Source of the DNA: an uncultured Parabacteroides sp.
GTDB lineage: Bacteria > Bacteroidota > Bacteroidia > Bacteroidales > Tannerellaceae
Assembly: GCA_910577325.1 (NCBI GenBank)
Contig: CAJTMR010000009.1
Coordinates: 60,063-124,062, forward strand
Length of the DNA stretch: 64,000 nt
Direction: 5' to 3'
The position numbers and the translations under genes are program-made. Within the stretch, counting starts at the first letter, position 1. Each line of letters starts with the position of its first letter. The notes beneath the pieces were generated by a model, which ran no database searches, was not told where the DNA came from, and was given only the letters and a program-made list of their open reading frames with translations. Below, piece after piece: positions 25,925 to 34,950 of the stretch.

Positions 25925-26425
25925 TCACTTGGAGGGACGGATCGAGAAACCGATTTCCTGTATTCCTTTCAGAGCATCGTCACGCATCCCTTGGCGGAAA
26001 CTAAAGGTATATTGTCCGGCATGCGGGAACTTATATTGCGAATGAATAGGAAAGCTGCTTTGATATAAGGAAATGCCGTGTCCATACCATTTACCGAATT
26101 CATCAGCAAGTATACATTCGATAGTGTCCCGGCGAAGCGGCCCGATCGGCCATTCTTCATTGCAGAAAATCCATAAGTTCTGATACGGGTACAAGTTGTT
26201 GTTCCTTACTTTCAATGTCAGGTCATAAGGTACGGATATATCTTTCACCTCGAAGGTAAAATAATATGCCTTGTCCTTTTCCCACGTGATATTGTTAATC
26301 GCTTGATACTGGTCGTATAAGGGCGGTTTTTCGCAGGAAAAGAACAAGGAACAAGTCAATGCGGCAATGATTCCTTTAAGCTTCCGGCTTGGAGACCGGC
26401 TTGGCTTGTTGCTGAAGTGTGTCAT
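25925..26425 (-). CDS. gldH: Gliding-motility lipoprotein GldH
   Basis: The 166-residue protein has a lipobox at FFSC (Cys about 31) and the GldH pattern: YDQYQAINNITWEKDKAYYF, then VPYDLTLKVRNNNLYPYQNL, then a central DTIECILADEFGKWYGHGIS. GldH is an outer-membrane-associated lipoprotein needed for gliding in Flavobacterium, but homologues are universal in non-motile Bacteroidales, where the role is unknown. The start overlaps the end of the ricT-like gene by 50 bases, so the N-terminal ~16 residues may be mis-assigned. Both genes are on the minus strand and probably co-transcribed. Confidence 0.85.
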   Translation of the reverse strand: MTHFSNKPSRSPSRKLKGIIAALTCSLFFSCEKPPLYDQYQAINNITWEKDKAYYFTFEVKDISVPYDLTLKVRNNNLYPYQNLWIFCNEEWPIGPLRRDTIECILADEFGKWYGHGISLYQSSFPIHSQYKFPHAGQYTFSFRQGMRDDALKGIQEIGFSIRPSK

Positions 26426-27725
26426 TGTTCGGTTGCTTATCGTTATTTGCTCGGTTGGGACGCGGTTTGTTCCGGTTGCGGTTCCCGTTTTTGTTGCCGT
26501 TTCCTTTTTTATTTTCGTTCCCGTTCGTCTTTTCTCCGTTGGAGAATTTGCCGTTGCCCTCTTTGCCGTTGTTGGCAGCGGTTTCTTTCGGTAAGTTTTC
26601 CTTGTTATTGCCGTTGCCGTTGCCGTTTCCGTTGCGTTTCTTTTTCTTCTTTTTCAAGGATGAGTCGAAACGGGTCACACTGTCCTGGCCGAGGATATCT
26701 TGGGCATCGCGCTTGGGCGGCTGCGGTTTGGTATCGGCTTCGAGTGTAACCGGCTTCATGCCTTTCTTGTTCATGTTGATCACATCGAAGGCACGGTTGG
26801 CAGGGATTGTGACCAAATTGGCCGCGAATGACTTATCGGTCGAGTAGGTGATTTCCCGCTTGAAGATATCTGTTTTAAAGTGATAATAGGTATTGTCTTT
26901 TGTTTCCAGCACCACTTCACGGGACGGCAAGCGCTTTTGTGCTTCCACATAGGCATCCACTTCGTAGTTGATACAACATTTCAGTTTGGCGCATTGGCCG
27001 GCTAATTTCTGGGGATTCATGGAGATATCTTGATAGCGGGCAGCTCCGGTGGCTACCGATACGAAACTCGTCATCCAGCTTGAACAGCACAATTCGCGTC
27101 CGCAAGGGCCGATACCGCCGATACGTCCGGCTTCTTGGCGGGCGCCGATCTGCTTCATTTCGATGCGGACACGGAAAGCTTCAGCGAGTACTTTGATCAG
27201 TTGGCGAAAGTCGACACGCTCATCGGCGATGTAATAAAAGATAGCCTTATTGCCATCTCCTTGGTATTCCACGTCTCCGATCTTCATATTCAGTCCCAAA
27301 TCGGCAGCGATTTGGCGCGAACGGATCATTGTGTCGTGCTCCTTGGCCTTTGCCTCTTCATATTTTTCAATATCGGTCGTTTTGGCTTTGCGATATACTT
27401 TTTTAGGTTCGTTGCCTTCACCGGTGCGGATATTGTTCTTTTTCATCTGAAGAAGAACAAGCTTGCCGGTTAGAGTCACGGTCCCGATATCATGTCCGGG
27501 GTTGGCTTCCACAGCAACTAAATCTCCTTTTTCCAAAGGTATCTTGGAACTGTTGAGGTAGTATCCTTTGCGGGTGTTTTTGAACTGCACTTCCACGTAG
27601 TCGGTCGCGTTTGCCGCGTCGGGGACGTCGCAAAGCCAATCATAGGTGTTCAGTTTATTGTTTTGTATCTTGCTGCATCCATTTTTACCCATGCAGCAAC
27701 TTCCTGTATTTAATTTAAAACTCAT
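26376..27725 (-). CDS. PSP1-domain protein (RicT-like) with Asn/Gly/Lys-rich tail
   Basis: The 449-residue protein begins MSFKLNTGSCCMGKNGCSK. Its PSP1/RicT core (about 90-300) includes VDFRQLIKVLAEAFRVRIEM, the cysteine-rich GGIGPCGRELCCSSWM and GQCAKLKCCINYEVD. In Bacillus RicT takes part in an Fe-S complex affecting mRNA processing; this relative is probably cytosolic and cysteine-cluster-binding. The last ~110 residues are a low-complexity basic tail (KKKKKKRNGNGNGNGNN, then Asn-Lys-Gly repeats), possibly RNA-binding or disordered. The frame extends to 27770, but the promoter covers that ATG, so the start at 27725 is chosen. gldH follows. Confidence 0.85.
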   Translation of the reverse strand: MSFKLNTGSCCMGKNGCSKIQNNKLNTYDWLCDVPDAANATDYVEVQFKNTRKGYYLNSSKIPLEKGDLVAVEANPGHDIGTVTLTGKLVLLQMKKNNIRTGEGNEPKKVYRKAKTTDIEKYEEAKAKEHDTMIRSRQIAADLGLNMKIGDVEYQGDGNKAIFYYIADERVDFRQLIKVLAEAFRVRIEMKQIGARQEAGRIGGIGPCGRELCCSSWMTSFVSVATGAARYQDISMNPQKLAGQCAKLKCCINYEVDAYVEAQKRLPSREVVLETKDNTYYHFKTDIFKREITYSTDKSFAANLVTIPANRAFDVINMNKKGMKPVTLEADTKPQPPKRDAQDILGQDSVTRFDSSLKKKKKKRNGNGNGNGNNKENLPKETAANNGKEGNGKFSNGEKTNGNENKKGNGNKNGNRNRNKPRPNRANNDKQPNNDTLQQQAKPVSKPEA

Positions 27726-27767
27726 TTGTCGGTATATATATAATGTATTTATGTGCGTACAATTACG

Positions 27768-27800
27768 CAAAAATACGCAAAATATTTGGTTCGTGGCAAA
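27768..27800 (-). promoter_or_regulatory. Consensus promoter of the ricT-like/gldH unit
   Basis: On the minus strand: TTTG (27800-27797), a 21-base spacer, TATTTTTG (27775-27768). Both elements match the consensus. Confidence 0.7.
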
Positions 27801-27821
27801 TCAAGAATGAATTATAAAGAG

Positions 27822-27855
27822 AAAGGGCAAAACAGAATACTCCGTTTTGCCCTTT
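27822..27855 (-). terminator. Terminator hairpin of the spt gene
   Basis: AAAGGGCAAAAC (27822-27833) and GTTTTGCCCTTT (27844-27855) form a perfect 12-bp stem just past the stop codon of the minus-strand gene, with TCTTTATAATT beyond. Confidence 0.8.
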
Positions 27856-27878
27856 TCGATATTGTTGTCCGTGTTGAT

Positions 27879-29066
27879 TTACTTAACCAGTCCGTGACTT
27901 TTAAATACTTTGTGAATGGCTTCCAACGCATGATCGAGTTGTTCAATCGTGTGAGTCGCCATCAGTGAGAAACGGATCAGTGTATCTTCAGGCGCGACAG
28001 CCGGAGATACGACCGGATTTACAAAGATTCCGGCTTCGAACAATTCTTTTACGATCAGGAATGTCAAGTCGTTGTCGCGGATAAACAGCGGAATGATCGG
28101 TGTCGAGGTATGACCGATTTCGCATCCCATGTTACGGAATCCGTCTAATGCATAGTGGGTCAGTTTCCACAGATGATCAATACGTTCCGGTTCACTCAGC
28201 ATAATATCGAGTGCCGCACCGGCTGCTGCTGTAGCGGCAGGAGTATTACTTGCACTGAATATATAAGAACGGGAGTTGTGGCGGAGATAATTGATCGTTT
28301 CCTTATCCGAAGCAATGAAACCGCCGATAGAAGCAAGCGACTTGCTGAATGTACCCATGATCAGGTCTACATCGTCGGTCACGCCGAAATGGTTACAAGT
28401 TCCGCGACCGTGATCGCCCAAGACTCCCAAGCCGTGGGCTTCGTCAACCATTACACTTGCATTGTACTTTTTGGCTAATGCTATAATTTCCGGTAATTTG
28501 GCAACGTCGCCTTCCATACTGAACACGCCGTCTATAACAATTAGTTTTACCTTGTCAGGTTCACATTTCTGGAGTTGCTTTTCCAAAGACTCCATATCGT
28601 TATGCCTGTATTTCAGTTTGGTAGAGAAGGAAAGACGGTGTCCTTCAATGATAGACGCATGATCCAGTTCGTCCCAGATGATATAGTCTTCACGTCCTGT
28701 CAGACAGGATACGACCCCTAAATTTACCTGGAATCCGGTGGAATATACAATGGCATCTTCTTTTCCGACAAATTCGGCCAAACGTTTTTCCAACTGGATG
28801 TGCAAATCCAACGTTCCGTTCAAGAAACGTGAACCGGCACACCCCGTACCATATTTCTTAATGGCATCAATTGCCGCCTCTTTTACTTTCGGATGGTTTG
28901 TCAGGCCTAAGTAGGCGTTAGAACCAAACATCAAGACTTTTTTACCGCTGATCATTACTTCTGTATCCTGATCACTTTCAATCATTCTGAAGTATGGATA
29001 AATTCCTGCGGCCATGGCCCGCTGAGGTGCATCGTACTTTGATAGTTTCTCTTGTAAAAGTTTCAT
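27879..29066 (-). CDS. spt: Serine palmitoyltransferase-type alpha-oxoamine synthase
   Basis: The 395-residue PLP enzyme belongs to the BioF/KBL/HemA/SPT family. It has FGSNAYLGLTNHPKVKEA, GTGCAGSRFLNGTLDLHIQL, His136 in ELDHAS stacking on PLP, Asp208/His211 in VDEAHGLGVLG, and the Schiff-base Lys242 in GTFSKSLASIGGF. By memory its sequence is closest to the Bacteroides/Prevotella serine palmitoyltransferases, which condense serine with palmitoyl-CoA to 3-ketosphinganine, the first step of sphingolipid synthesis. A BioF or KBL role is less likely, as there are no biotin or threonine genes nearby. It is divergent from a lipid kinase gene. Confidence 0.85.
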   Translation of the reverse strand: MKLLQEKLSKYDAPQRAMAAGIYPYFRMIESDQDTEVMISGKKVLMFGSNAYLGLTNHPKVKEAAIDAIKKYGTGCAGSRFLNGTLDLHIQLEKRLAEFVGKEDAIVYSTGFQVNLGVVSCLTGREDYIIWDELDHASIIEGHRLSFSTKLKYRHNDMESLEKQLQKCEPDKVKLIVIDGVFSMEGDVAKLPEIIALAKKYNASVMVDEAHGLGVLGDHGRGTCNHFGVTDDVDLIMGTFSKSLASIGGFIASDKETINYLRHNSRSYIFSASNTPAATAAAGAALDIMLSEPERIDHLWKLTHYALDGFRNMGCEIGHTSTPIIPLFIRDNDLTFLIVKELFEAGIFVNPVVSPAVAPEDTLIRFSLMATHTIEQLDHALEAIHKVFKSHGLVK

Positions 29067-29165
29067 ATTATAATTGACAGAGAATGATTTTCTCGCTACA
29101 TTGTTATTCTAAAAGAACCCAGGTCTGCGTGCTACATAATATCTATGTTTCGGCAAATCCAGCCG

Positions 29166-29173
29166 CAAAAGTA
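29166..29173 (-). promoter_or_regulatory. -7 promoter element of spt
   Basis: On the minus strand this reads TACTTTTG. It lies about 54 bases before the divergent -7 element of the lipid kinase gene at 29227-29234. Confidence 0.6.
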
Positions 29174-29226
29174 GTAAAAAAATAACTTATAGTAGCCGAA
29201 ATACTTTAAAAGTTTTACAAAAGCAT

Positions 29227-29234
29227 TATTTTTG
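29227..29234 (+). promoter_or_regulatory. -7 promoter element of the lipid kinase gene
   Basis: TATTTTTG matches TAnnTTTG, 26 bases ahead of the start at 29261. Confidence 0.6.
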
Positions 29235-29260
29235 TCCTCTCAAAGTAAGCAGTAGCAAGA

Positions 29261-30232
29261 ATGGAGGGACGGACAATCAACATACAGGCCATTATAAATC
29301 CGATTTCGGGTGTCGGTTCGAAAAGAAAGATTCCGAAAATGATTGAAAACGCTTTTGTGGGTGGTAATTGTTGTGTGGAAATTTCTTTTACGGAATATCC
29401 CGGACATGCCAGCGAACTGACGCGGCAGGCTCTCGATAACGGAGCCAATTGTGTGATTGCCGTCGGTGGAGACGGGACCGTGAACGAGATTGCCTGTGCC
29501 ATGCTCCATTCGGATGCCGTGCTGGGAATTATCCCGAAAGGGTCCGGCAATGGCTTGGCACGTGAATTGCATATCCCGATGGATGTACGCCGTGCGATCG
29601 ACCTGATCGTGAAGGGGCACGTTTCGACAATCGACTGTTGCAAGGCGAACGGGCGTATATTTTTCTGTACTTGCGGGGTCGGTTTTGATGCGGCGGTCAG
29701 CCAGAAGTTTGCCGGAGAGAAACGTCGCGGTTCGCTTACCTATATAAAAAACACTGTGGAGGAATATCTGGGCTATCAACCCGAACCTTATGAAATATTG
29801 ATCGACAATCAGACGGTCAAGGAAAAGGCGTTTTTAGTGGCTTGCGGGAATGCTTCCCAGTATGGGAACAATGCCTTTATCGCTCCCCATGCCAATATCC
29901 AGGATGGCAAAATGGATATCACGATCCTTTCTCCTTTTGGTCCGTTGGATATCGCGCCGTTGGCTATCCAGTTGTTTACGAGGCAAATTGACCGTAATAG
30001 CAAGATCAAGACATTCAAGGGAAAAGATGTCACGATCATCCGTCAGAAACCGGGAGTCATGCACCTGGACGGCGAGCCGGTCATGGCGGATAGCCGGATT
30101 GAAATCTCTGTTCTTCCGAAATCATTGAACGTATTGACACCGGAAACTGTTTCTTTTACGAAAGAGGTGCATAACCTGTTTGGTGAAGTGACCCGTTTCT
30201 TTGACAAGAAACTCCCTTACATCTTTAAATAG
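29261..30232 (+). CDS. Diacylglycerol kinase-family lipid kinase
   Basis: The 323-residue protein is of the YegS/DgkB type. It has NPISGVGSKRKIP near the N-terminus, the ATP-binding VGGDGTVNEIA at 68-78, IPKGSGNGLARELHIPMDVR, CTCGVGFDAAVSQKF, and the C-terminal MHLDGEPVMAD. The family phosphorylates diacylglycerol, sphingosine, ceramide or related lipids. The divergent serine palmitoyltransferase gene raises the possibility of a sphingoid-base or ceramide substrate; that is inference. The 3' end overlaps the convergent trmN6 by 16 bases. Confidence 0.88.
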   Translation: MEGRTINIQAIINPISGVGSKRKIPKMIENAFVGGNCCVEISFTEYPGHASELTRQALDNGANCVIAVGGDGTVNEIACAMLHSDAVLGIIPKGSGNGLARELHIPMDVRRAIDLIVKGHVSTIDCCKANGRIFFCTCGVGFDAAVSQKFAGEKRRGSLTYIKNTVEEYLGYQPEPYEILIDNQTVKEKAFLVACGNASQYGNNAFIAPHANIQDGKMDITILSPFGPLDIAPLAIQLFTRQIDRNSKIKTFKGKDVTIIRQKPGVMHLDGEPVMADSRIEISVLPKSLNVLTPETVSFTKEVHNLFGEVTRFFDKKLPYIFK

Positions 30233-30933
30233 AAGTCTTTCGTCAGGTCGATATATTCGTCAGTATACTGATGTCTTGCCATCTCGATGGTCAGCCGGCT
30301 GGAGAATGTGGGAGAAGCGGAGGTGTCTGTTGACAGTTCGGTTAACAGCCGTTTCGGTTGGGCGCCGGCGACGGGGATGACGGATACTTCCTTCGAAAGA
30401 AACAAATGTTGTGCTCGGATACAATCCGCCAGACGCTCTTTCTGGTCGTAGGGCAGGATGAGGGCGACGCGTCCCTGCGGGGCAAGCAGTTTACGGCTGT
30501 CCTGCAACAGATCTTCCAATGTCAGCGTATCGGTGTGACGTGCCGTGTTCCGTTGCCGGTCGGGACATCTTAATGAATCGACGAAATAAGGAGGATTGGA
30601 TACGATCAGGTCATATCGGTTCGTTCCGGCTTGTGCGAAATCGGCCAAGGAGGAATGCAGGATATTTATCCGGCCGGCAAAAGGGGATGATTCTGCGTTT
30701 TCCTGTGCCTGGAGACAGGCATCAGCATCTATGTCGATGGCGTCGATGACCGCTTTGCAGCGTTGTGCCAACATCAGGGCGATCAGTCCGGTCCCCGTCC
30801 CGATGTCCAGTATGCGGCTGCACGCTTCTGTTCCGGCCCACGCGCCGAGCAGAACACCGTCGGTTCCTACTTTCATCCCGCATTTATCATGACGGATGGT
30901 AAACTGTTTGAATCGAAAAAAAGGATTTGACAT
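30217..30933 (-). CDS. trmN6: tRNA1(Val) adenine-37 N6-methyltransferase
   Basis: The 238-residue enzyme is a class I SAM methyltransferase. The N-terminal motif FRFKQFTIRHDKCGMKVGTD, SAM-binding ILDIGTGTGLIALMLAQRC, and catalytic IVSNPPYF fit TrmN6 (YfiC), which makes m6A37 in tRNA-Val. A much longer frame continues upstream to 31629, but the family start MSNPFFRFKQF and the promoter at 30966-30973 fix the start at 30933. The gene is divergent from lon. Confidence 0.9.
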   Translation of the reverse strand: MSNPFFRFKQFTIRHDKCGMKVGTDGVLLGAWAGTEACSRILDIGTGTGLIALMLAQRCKAVIDAIDIDADACLQAQENAESSPFAGRINILHSSLADFAQAGTNRYDLIVSNPPYFVDSLRCPDRQRNTARHTDTLTLEDLLQDSRKLLAPQGRVALILPYDQKERLADCIRAQHLFLSKEVSVIPVAGAQPKRLLTELSTDTSASPTFSSRLTIEMARHQYTDEYIDLTKDFYLKM

Positions 30934-30965
30934 AGCAGTTAAAATTGAAAATAGATTGTTTAGTG

Positions 30966-30973
30966 CAAAAGTA
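30966..30973 (-). promoter_or_regulatory. -7 promoter element of trmN6
   Basis: On the minus strand this reads TACTTTTG, 32 bases before the trmN6 start. Confidence 0.6.
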
Positions 30974-30995
30974 GGCAGAATTGAGTTAAAAATAG

Positions 30996-31003
30996 TAACT
31001 TTG
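30996..31003 (+). promoter_or_regulatory. -7 promoter element of lon
   Basis: TAACTTTG matches TAnnTTTG and lies 68 bases before the lon start, leaving a ~60-base leader. I see no CIRCE or other heat-shock operator. Confidence 0.6.
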
Positions 31004-31071
31004 GCACGTTTATTGTATAAAATAGAATTGCGGGTGATAAAAGAATATTCCGCGACTATGACAAAGAATAT

Positions 31072-33534
31072 ATGAAGAAAGATAAAGTAACGATGTTTGC
31101 CGAGGAGTCGTACAACGACTTGGATGATAATATTGGTATCGTAATGCCTATCCTCACAGATTGCGATGTGGATGAAGACTTTACCGAAGGAATGGAGAAT
31201 GTGGGGGAGGAATTGCCCATTCTCCCGCTCCGCAATATGGTGTTGTTTCCGGGCGTGGCTATGCCGGTCATGATAGGCCGTCCCAAGTCTATGCGTCTGA
31301 TAAAGGAAGCCGCCCATAAGAAAAGTCTGATCGGGGTGGTCTGCCAAAAGGATGTGAATACGGAAGATCCGAAGATGGATGATCTGTATACGACGGGAGT
31401 CGTGGCCGATATTGTCCGCGTGCTTGAAATGCCGGACGGAACGACGACCGTGATCCTGCAGGGTAAGAAGCGCTTTCTGTTGGAAGAACTTTCTACTGAC
31501 GATCCTTACCTGACCGGAAAGATCAAATTGCTTGAAGATATCATGCCGGACAAGTCTGATCGTGAGTTCGAAGCACTTGTCTCGACTATTAAGGATTTGA
31601 CGATCAAGATGCTCGGGGCTGTATCCCAACCGCCTCGCGACCTGATTTTTTCAATAAGAAATAATAAAAATATTCTTTATCTGATCAATTTTTCTTGTTG
31701 CAATGTCCCCAACGGGTCGTCTGAAAAGCAGGATTTGTTGTTGATCGGTAACCTGAAAGACCGCGCGTATCGTCTTTTGTTTATCTTGAACCGGGAGTAT
31801 CAGTTGGTGGAACTGAAGACGTCTATCCAGATGAAGACTCACGAGGATATTAACCAACAGCAGAAAGAATATTTTCTCCAACAGCAGATCAAGACGATCC
31901 AGGAGGAGCTGGGTGGCAATATCAACGAACTGGAAATTAAGGAGCTTCGCGAGAAGGCGGCTAAGAAGAAATGGCCGCAAGCTGTGGCTGAAACGTTTGA
32001 GAAAGAGATACGCAAGCTGGAACGTTTGCATCCGCAATCTCCGGATTTTTCCATTCAGACGCAATACGTGCAGACGATCGTCAATCTACCTTGGAATGAA
32101 TACAGTAAGGATAATTTCAATCTTGCCCATGCACAGAAAGTCCTGGATCGTGATCATTACGGACTGGAAAAGGTGAAAGAGCGTATTGTCGAGCATTTGG
32201 CGGTGCTGAAACTGAAGGGGGACATGAAGTCACCCATCATTTGCTTGTACGGGCCTCCGGGAGTCGGAAAGACTTCGCTGGGAAAATCAATCGCGGAGGC
32301 TTTGCATCGCAAGTATGTCCGGGTTTCGTTGGGAGGGCTGCATGACGAAGCGGAGATACGCGGTCATCGCCGTACCTATATCGGTGCGATGTCCGGACGT
32401 ATCATCCAGAATCTCCAGAAGGCCGGAACTTCAAATCCGGTGTTTATCCTTGACGAGATCGACAAGGTGACGAATGACTTCAAGGGAGATCCCGCCTCCG
32501 CCTTGCTTGAGGTGTTGGACCCCGAGCAGAACAATGCTTTCCATGACAATTATCTGGACATAGATTATGACCTGAGCAAGGTTATGTTTGTTGCGACTGC
32601 CAATAACCTGAATACGATTTCCCAGCCGTTGCTGGACCGTATGGAGCTGATCGAGGTGAGTGGCTATATCATGGAAGAGAAGGTGGAAATCGCTGCCCGT
32701 CATTTGGTCCCGAAACAGTTGGATGCTCATGGCCTGCCGAAAGGAAAAGTGAAGTTCCCCAAAAAGACGTTGCAGGCGATTGTCGAATCTTACACCCGTG
32801 AGAGCGGTGTACGGGAGTTGGACAAAAAGGTTGCCAAGATCATGCGTAAGCTGGCCCGCAAGCTGGCGTCCGGCGAGGAGCTTCCTGCACAGGTTCGTCC
32901 GGAAGATCTGCATGATTACTTGGGAGCTGTCGAATATACCCGTGATAAATATCAGGGGAATGACTACGCAGGTGTTGTCACCGGGCTTGCTTGGACGGCG
33001 GTCGGTGGTGAGATTCTGTTTGTGGAGTCCAGCTTGAGCAAGGGGAAAGGCGCGAAGCTCACTTTGACAGGCAATTTGGGGGATGTGATGAAGGAGTCTG
33101 CCATATTGGCACTCGAATACATTCATTCGCATGCCGGACATTTCGGTATCGACGAAGATATGTTTGATAATTGGAATGTCCATGTCCATGTGCCCGAGGG
33201 GGCAATACCGAAAGACGGGCCGAGTGCCGGTATCACTATGGTCACTTCGTTGGTGTCGGCTTTTACACAACGCAAGGTACGCAGCAATTTGGCTATGACC
33301 GGCGAGATTACGCTGCGTGGCAAAGTCCTTCCGGTGGGTGGCATCAAGGAAAAGATATTGGCGGCCAAACGTGCCGGAATCAAGGAACTGATCCTTTGCC
33401 GGGAGAATAAGAAAGATGTCGAGGAGATCAAGCCGGACTATCTGAAAGGTCTGACTTTCCATTATGTGGATGATATCTGCCAAGTGGTCGATCTGGCCTT
33501 GTTGAAGGAAAAAGTATCCGATCCCTTGTTCTGA
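31072..33534 (+). CDS. lon: ATP-dependent protease Lon
   Basis: The 820-residue protein degrades misfolded and short-lived regulatory proteins in the cytosol. It has an acidic N-terminal extension of ~45 residues, a LON substrate-binding domain ([20 protein letters not shown] onward), coiled-coil [23 protein letters not shown]+ module with Walker A GPPGVGKT (394-401) and Walker [10 protein letters not shown], and the S16 protease domain with Ser718 in PKDGPSAG and Lys759 in GGIKEK. It is monocistronic, with its own -7 element and a strong terminator. Confidence 0.97.
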   Translation: MKKDKVTMFAEESYNDLDDNIGIVMPILTDCDVDEDFTEGMENVGEELPILPLRNMVLFPGVAMPVMIGRPKSMRLIKEAAHKKSLIGVVCQKDVNTEDPKMDDLYTTGVVADIVRVLEMPDGTTTVILQGKKRFLLEELSTDDPYLTGKIKLLEDIMPDKSDREFEALVSTIKDLTIKMLGAVSQPPRDLIFSIRNNKNILYLINFSCCNVPNGSSEKQDLLLIGNLKDRAYRLLFILNREYQLVELKTSIQMKTHEDINQQQKEYFLQQQIKTIQEELGGNINELEIKELREKAAKKKWPQAVAETFEKEIRKLERLHPQSPDFSIQTQYVQTIVNLPWNEYSKDNFNLAHAQKVLDRDHYGLEKVKERIVEHLAVLKLKGDMKSPIICLYGPPGVGKTSLGKSIAEALHRKYVRVSLGGLHDEAEIRGHRRTYIGAMSGRIIQNLQKAGTSNPVFILDEIDKVTNDFKGDPASALLEVLDPEQNNAFHDNYLDIDYDLSKVMFVATANNLNTISQPLLDRMELIEVSGYIMEEKVEIAARHLVPKQLDAHGLPKGKVKFPKKTLQAIVESYTRESGVRELDKKVAKIMRKLARKLASGEELPAQVRPEDLHDYLGAVEYTRDKYQGNDYAGVVTGLAWTAVGGEILFVESSLSKGKGAKLTLTGNLGDVMKESAILALEYIHSHAGHFGIDEDMFDNWNVHVHVPEGAIPKDGPSAGITMVTSLVSAFTQRKVRSNLAMTGEITLRGKVLPVGGIKEKILAAKRAGIKELILCRENKKDVEEIKPDYLKGLTFHYVDDICQVVDLALLKEKVSDPLF

Positions 33535-33558
33535 AGATAAAACGTGCCCTTACATATA

Positions 33559-33612
33559 ATCCCTGCAAAGGTGTGATGGTCCGAAGCCGGAATCACCTTT
33601 GCAGGGATTTTT
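33559..33612 (+). terminator. Rho-independent terminator of lon
   Basis: ATCCCTGCAAAGGTG (33559-33573) and CACCTTTGCAGGGAT (33594-33608) form a perfect 15-bp stem followed by a T tract. Confidence 0.9.
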
Positions 33613-33649
33613 CTTGTTGTCCGAATAAAGTGGTCGCCTTAGCCTATCC

Positions 33650-33684
33650 AAAGCTATGCTTTAGGGTGCGTAACCCATAGCTTT
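33650..33684. repeat. Second hairpin between lon and the DUF5606 gene
   Basis: AAAGCTATG (33650-33658) pairs with CATAGCTTT (33676-33684), with an inner GGGT-GCGTA-ACCC. It may end the leftward DUF5606 transcript, but there is no T tract on the minus side. Confidence 0.5.
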
Positions 33685-33748
33685 ATCTTTGCTTGCCGTC
33701 TGCATAGGGAAGAAAGGGGGTTTCTGGAAGGCTTCGGGGGCGGACCTG

Positions 33749-34189
33749 TTAAGCCTCTTCTTTCGTTTCTTCGGCCGGGGTCTCTTCTGTTACCGGTTCT
33801 TCCGGAGTGAATTCCGTGATGTCGGCTCCGATTAGGATGTTATACCAAGAGATCAATTTCTTGATGTCGCTCGGGTATACACGTTCACGGTCGAAATTAG
33901 GAAGAATCTCTGCAAAATAGGCACGCAGTTCATCCGGTTTGGCGGATGTGGAAACAGATGCTTTCTGTCCGTTTTCTTTATTTTTGACATTAGTCAGAAC
34001 TTCGTGCAAAGGCACTTCCGATTCATCTGTGTAGATGGCAATGTCTCCAAGGGAAATCACTTTATCTTTTGCGTATGCAGGAACTCTTTTCTTGTCTGCT
34101 AACGACTCAACAATCAGCATATTTTTCCCGTGGGAAACCAATTTAAACAATCCCGGTTTACCCGAGATAGACAAAATCGTCTTCAACAT
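33749..34189 (-). CDS. DUF5606 family protein
   Basis: The 146-residue protein begins MLKTILSISGKPGLFKLVSH, with KVISLGDIAIYTDESEVPLH, and LRAYFAEILPNFDRERVYPS followed by KKLISWYNILI. This matches the Bacteroidetes-specific DUF5606 family of unknown function. The ~20-residue C-terminal tail is Glu/Thr-rich. There is no signal peptide, so it is cytosolic. It has its own -7 element on the minus strand (34230-34237). Confidence 0.85.
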   Translation of the reverse strand: MLKTILSISGKPGLFKLVSHGKNMLIVESLADKKRVPAYAKDKVISLGDIAIYTDESEVPLHEVLTNVKNKENGQKASVSTSAKPDELRAYFAEILPNFDRERVYPSDIKKLISWYNILIGADITEFTPEEPVTEETPAEETKEEA

Positions 34190-34229
34190 AATACTTTGTT
34201 TTTCTAATAGTGTTTAACTTTTTCGTATG

Positions 34230-34237
34230 CAAATGTA
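34230..34237 (-). promoter_or_regulatory. -7 promoter element of the DUF5606 gene
   Basis: On the minus strand this reads TACATTTG, 40 bases before the start codon at 34189. Confidence 0.55.
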
Positions 34238-34371
34238 GCATAACTGGCGGGAATTTCCGGTCGTTTTGGGCATATTTTCTTGTTTCTAATGATTATTCAC
34301 TAAGCACCAACGTCTCTTTTAACCGGATAAACCTGCTTTTTTGTTTGATATAAAGTTGAAAATCAATAATT

Positions 34372-34950
34372 TTATTTCCTTAGGCCGGTAAGGAAGGCTC
34401 TTATCTGCGGAAGTAAGGCTTGTTGGCCGTCGTTGATGATCACATGATCCGCTTTTTCTTTCTTTATTTCGTCCGGCAACTGGCTTTTGATGCGGCGTAT
34501 GACCTCTTCGCGTGAAACGGCATCGCGTTCGAGTACCCGGCTGATGCGTATCTCCATCGGGGCATAGACCATCAGTGTCGTGTCGACAACCCGGTTAAAG
34601 CCTGATTCGAAAAGGATGGCGGATTCGATGGCGCATACCGCGGTGTCCTGCCTTTCGGCCCAAGCAAGAAAGTGGCGGTTCACTTCCGGGTGAATGATCG
34701 CATTGACTTGCCCAAGCTGTTCCGGGTTTCCGAAAATATGAGAGGCGAGGCGTTTTTTGTCTAAACCGTTTGCCGTATATAGCTCCTTGCCGAACAAGGC
34801 GATCAGTTTTTCCCGGATAACGGGCGATGTGGCTGTCAGGCGTTTGCTTTCCGTATCGGCGATGTACACGGGAATGCCCGACAACTCCAATAAGGCGGCC
34901 ACCACTGATTTTCCGCTTCCGATTCCTCCGGTGATTCCTATCTTAATCAT
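34372..34950 (-). CDS. coaE: Dephospho-CoA kinase
   Basis: The 192-residue enzyme phosphorylates dephospho-CoA to CoA, the final step of coenzyme A synthesis. The P-loop GGIGSGKS is at 8-15, followed by YIADTESKRLTA, the region HPEVNRHFLAWA, and DTTLMVYAPMEIRISRVLER. The frame extends to 35007, but the P-loop spacing and family start MIKIGITGG fix the ATG at 34950. It overlaps the YbbR gene by 8 bases and is the last gene of the leftward run nusB-yajC-ybbR-coaE. Confidence 0.96.
   Translation of the reverse strand: MIKIGITGGIGSGKSVVAALLELSGIPVYIADTESKRLTATSPVIREKLIALFGKELYTANGLDKKRLASHIFGNPEQLGQVNAIIHPEVNRHFLAWAERQDTAVCAIESAILFESGFNRVVDTTLMVYAPMEIRISRVLERDAVSREEVIRRIKSQLPDEIKKEKADHVIINDGQQALLPQIRAFLTGLRK

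Noticed and set aside
27879..29066. BioF (8-amino-7-oxononanoate synthase) as identity of the oxoamine synthase.
   Set aside because: No biotin genes are adjacent and the sequence motifs look closest to Bacteroidetes serine palmitoyltransferases; BioF or KBL activity cannot be fully excluded without a phylogeny.
30934..31629. Long upstream extension of the trmN6 frame (to 470 residues), running antisense into lon.
   Set aside because: The family start MSNPFFRFKQF at 30933, the -7 element at 30966-30973 and the divergent lon gene all show that the extension is not coding.
32431..33483. A 350-residue antisense open frame across lon.
   Set aside because: It is a shadow of the lon coding sequence with no motif and no promoter of its own.
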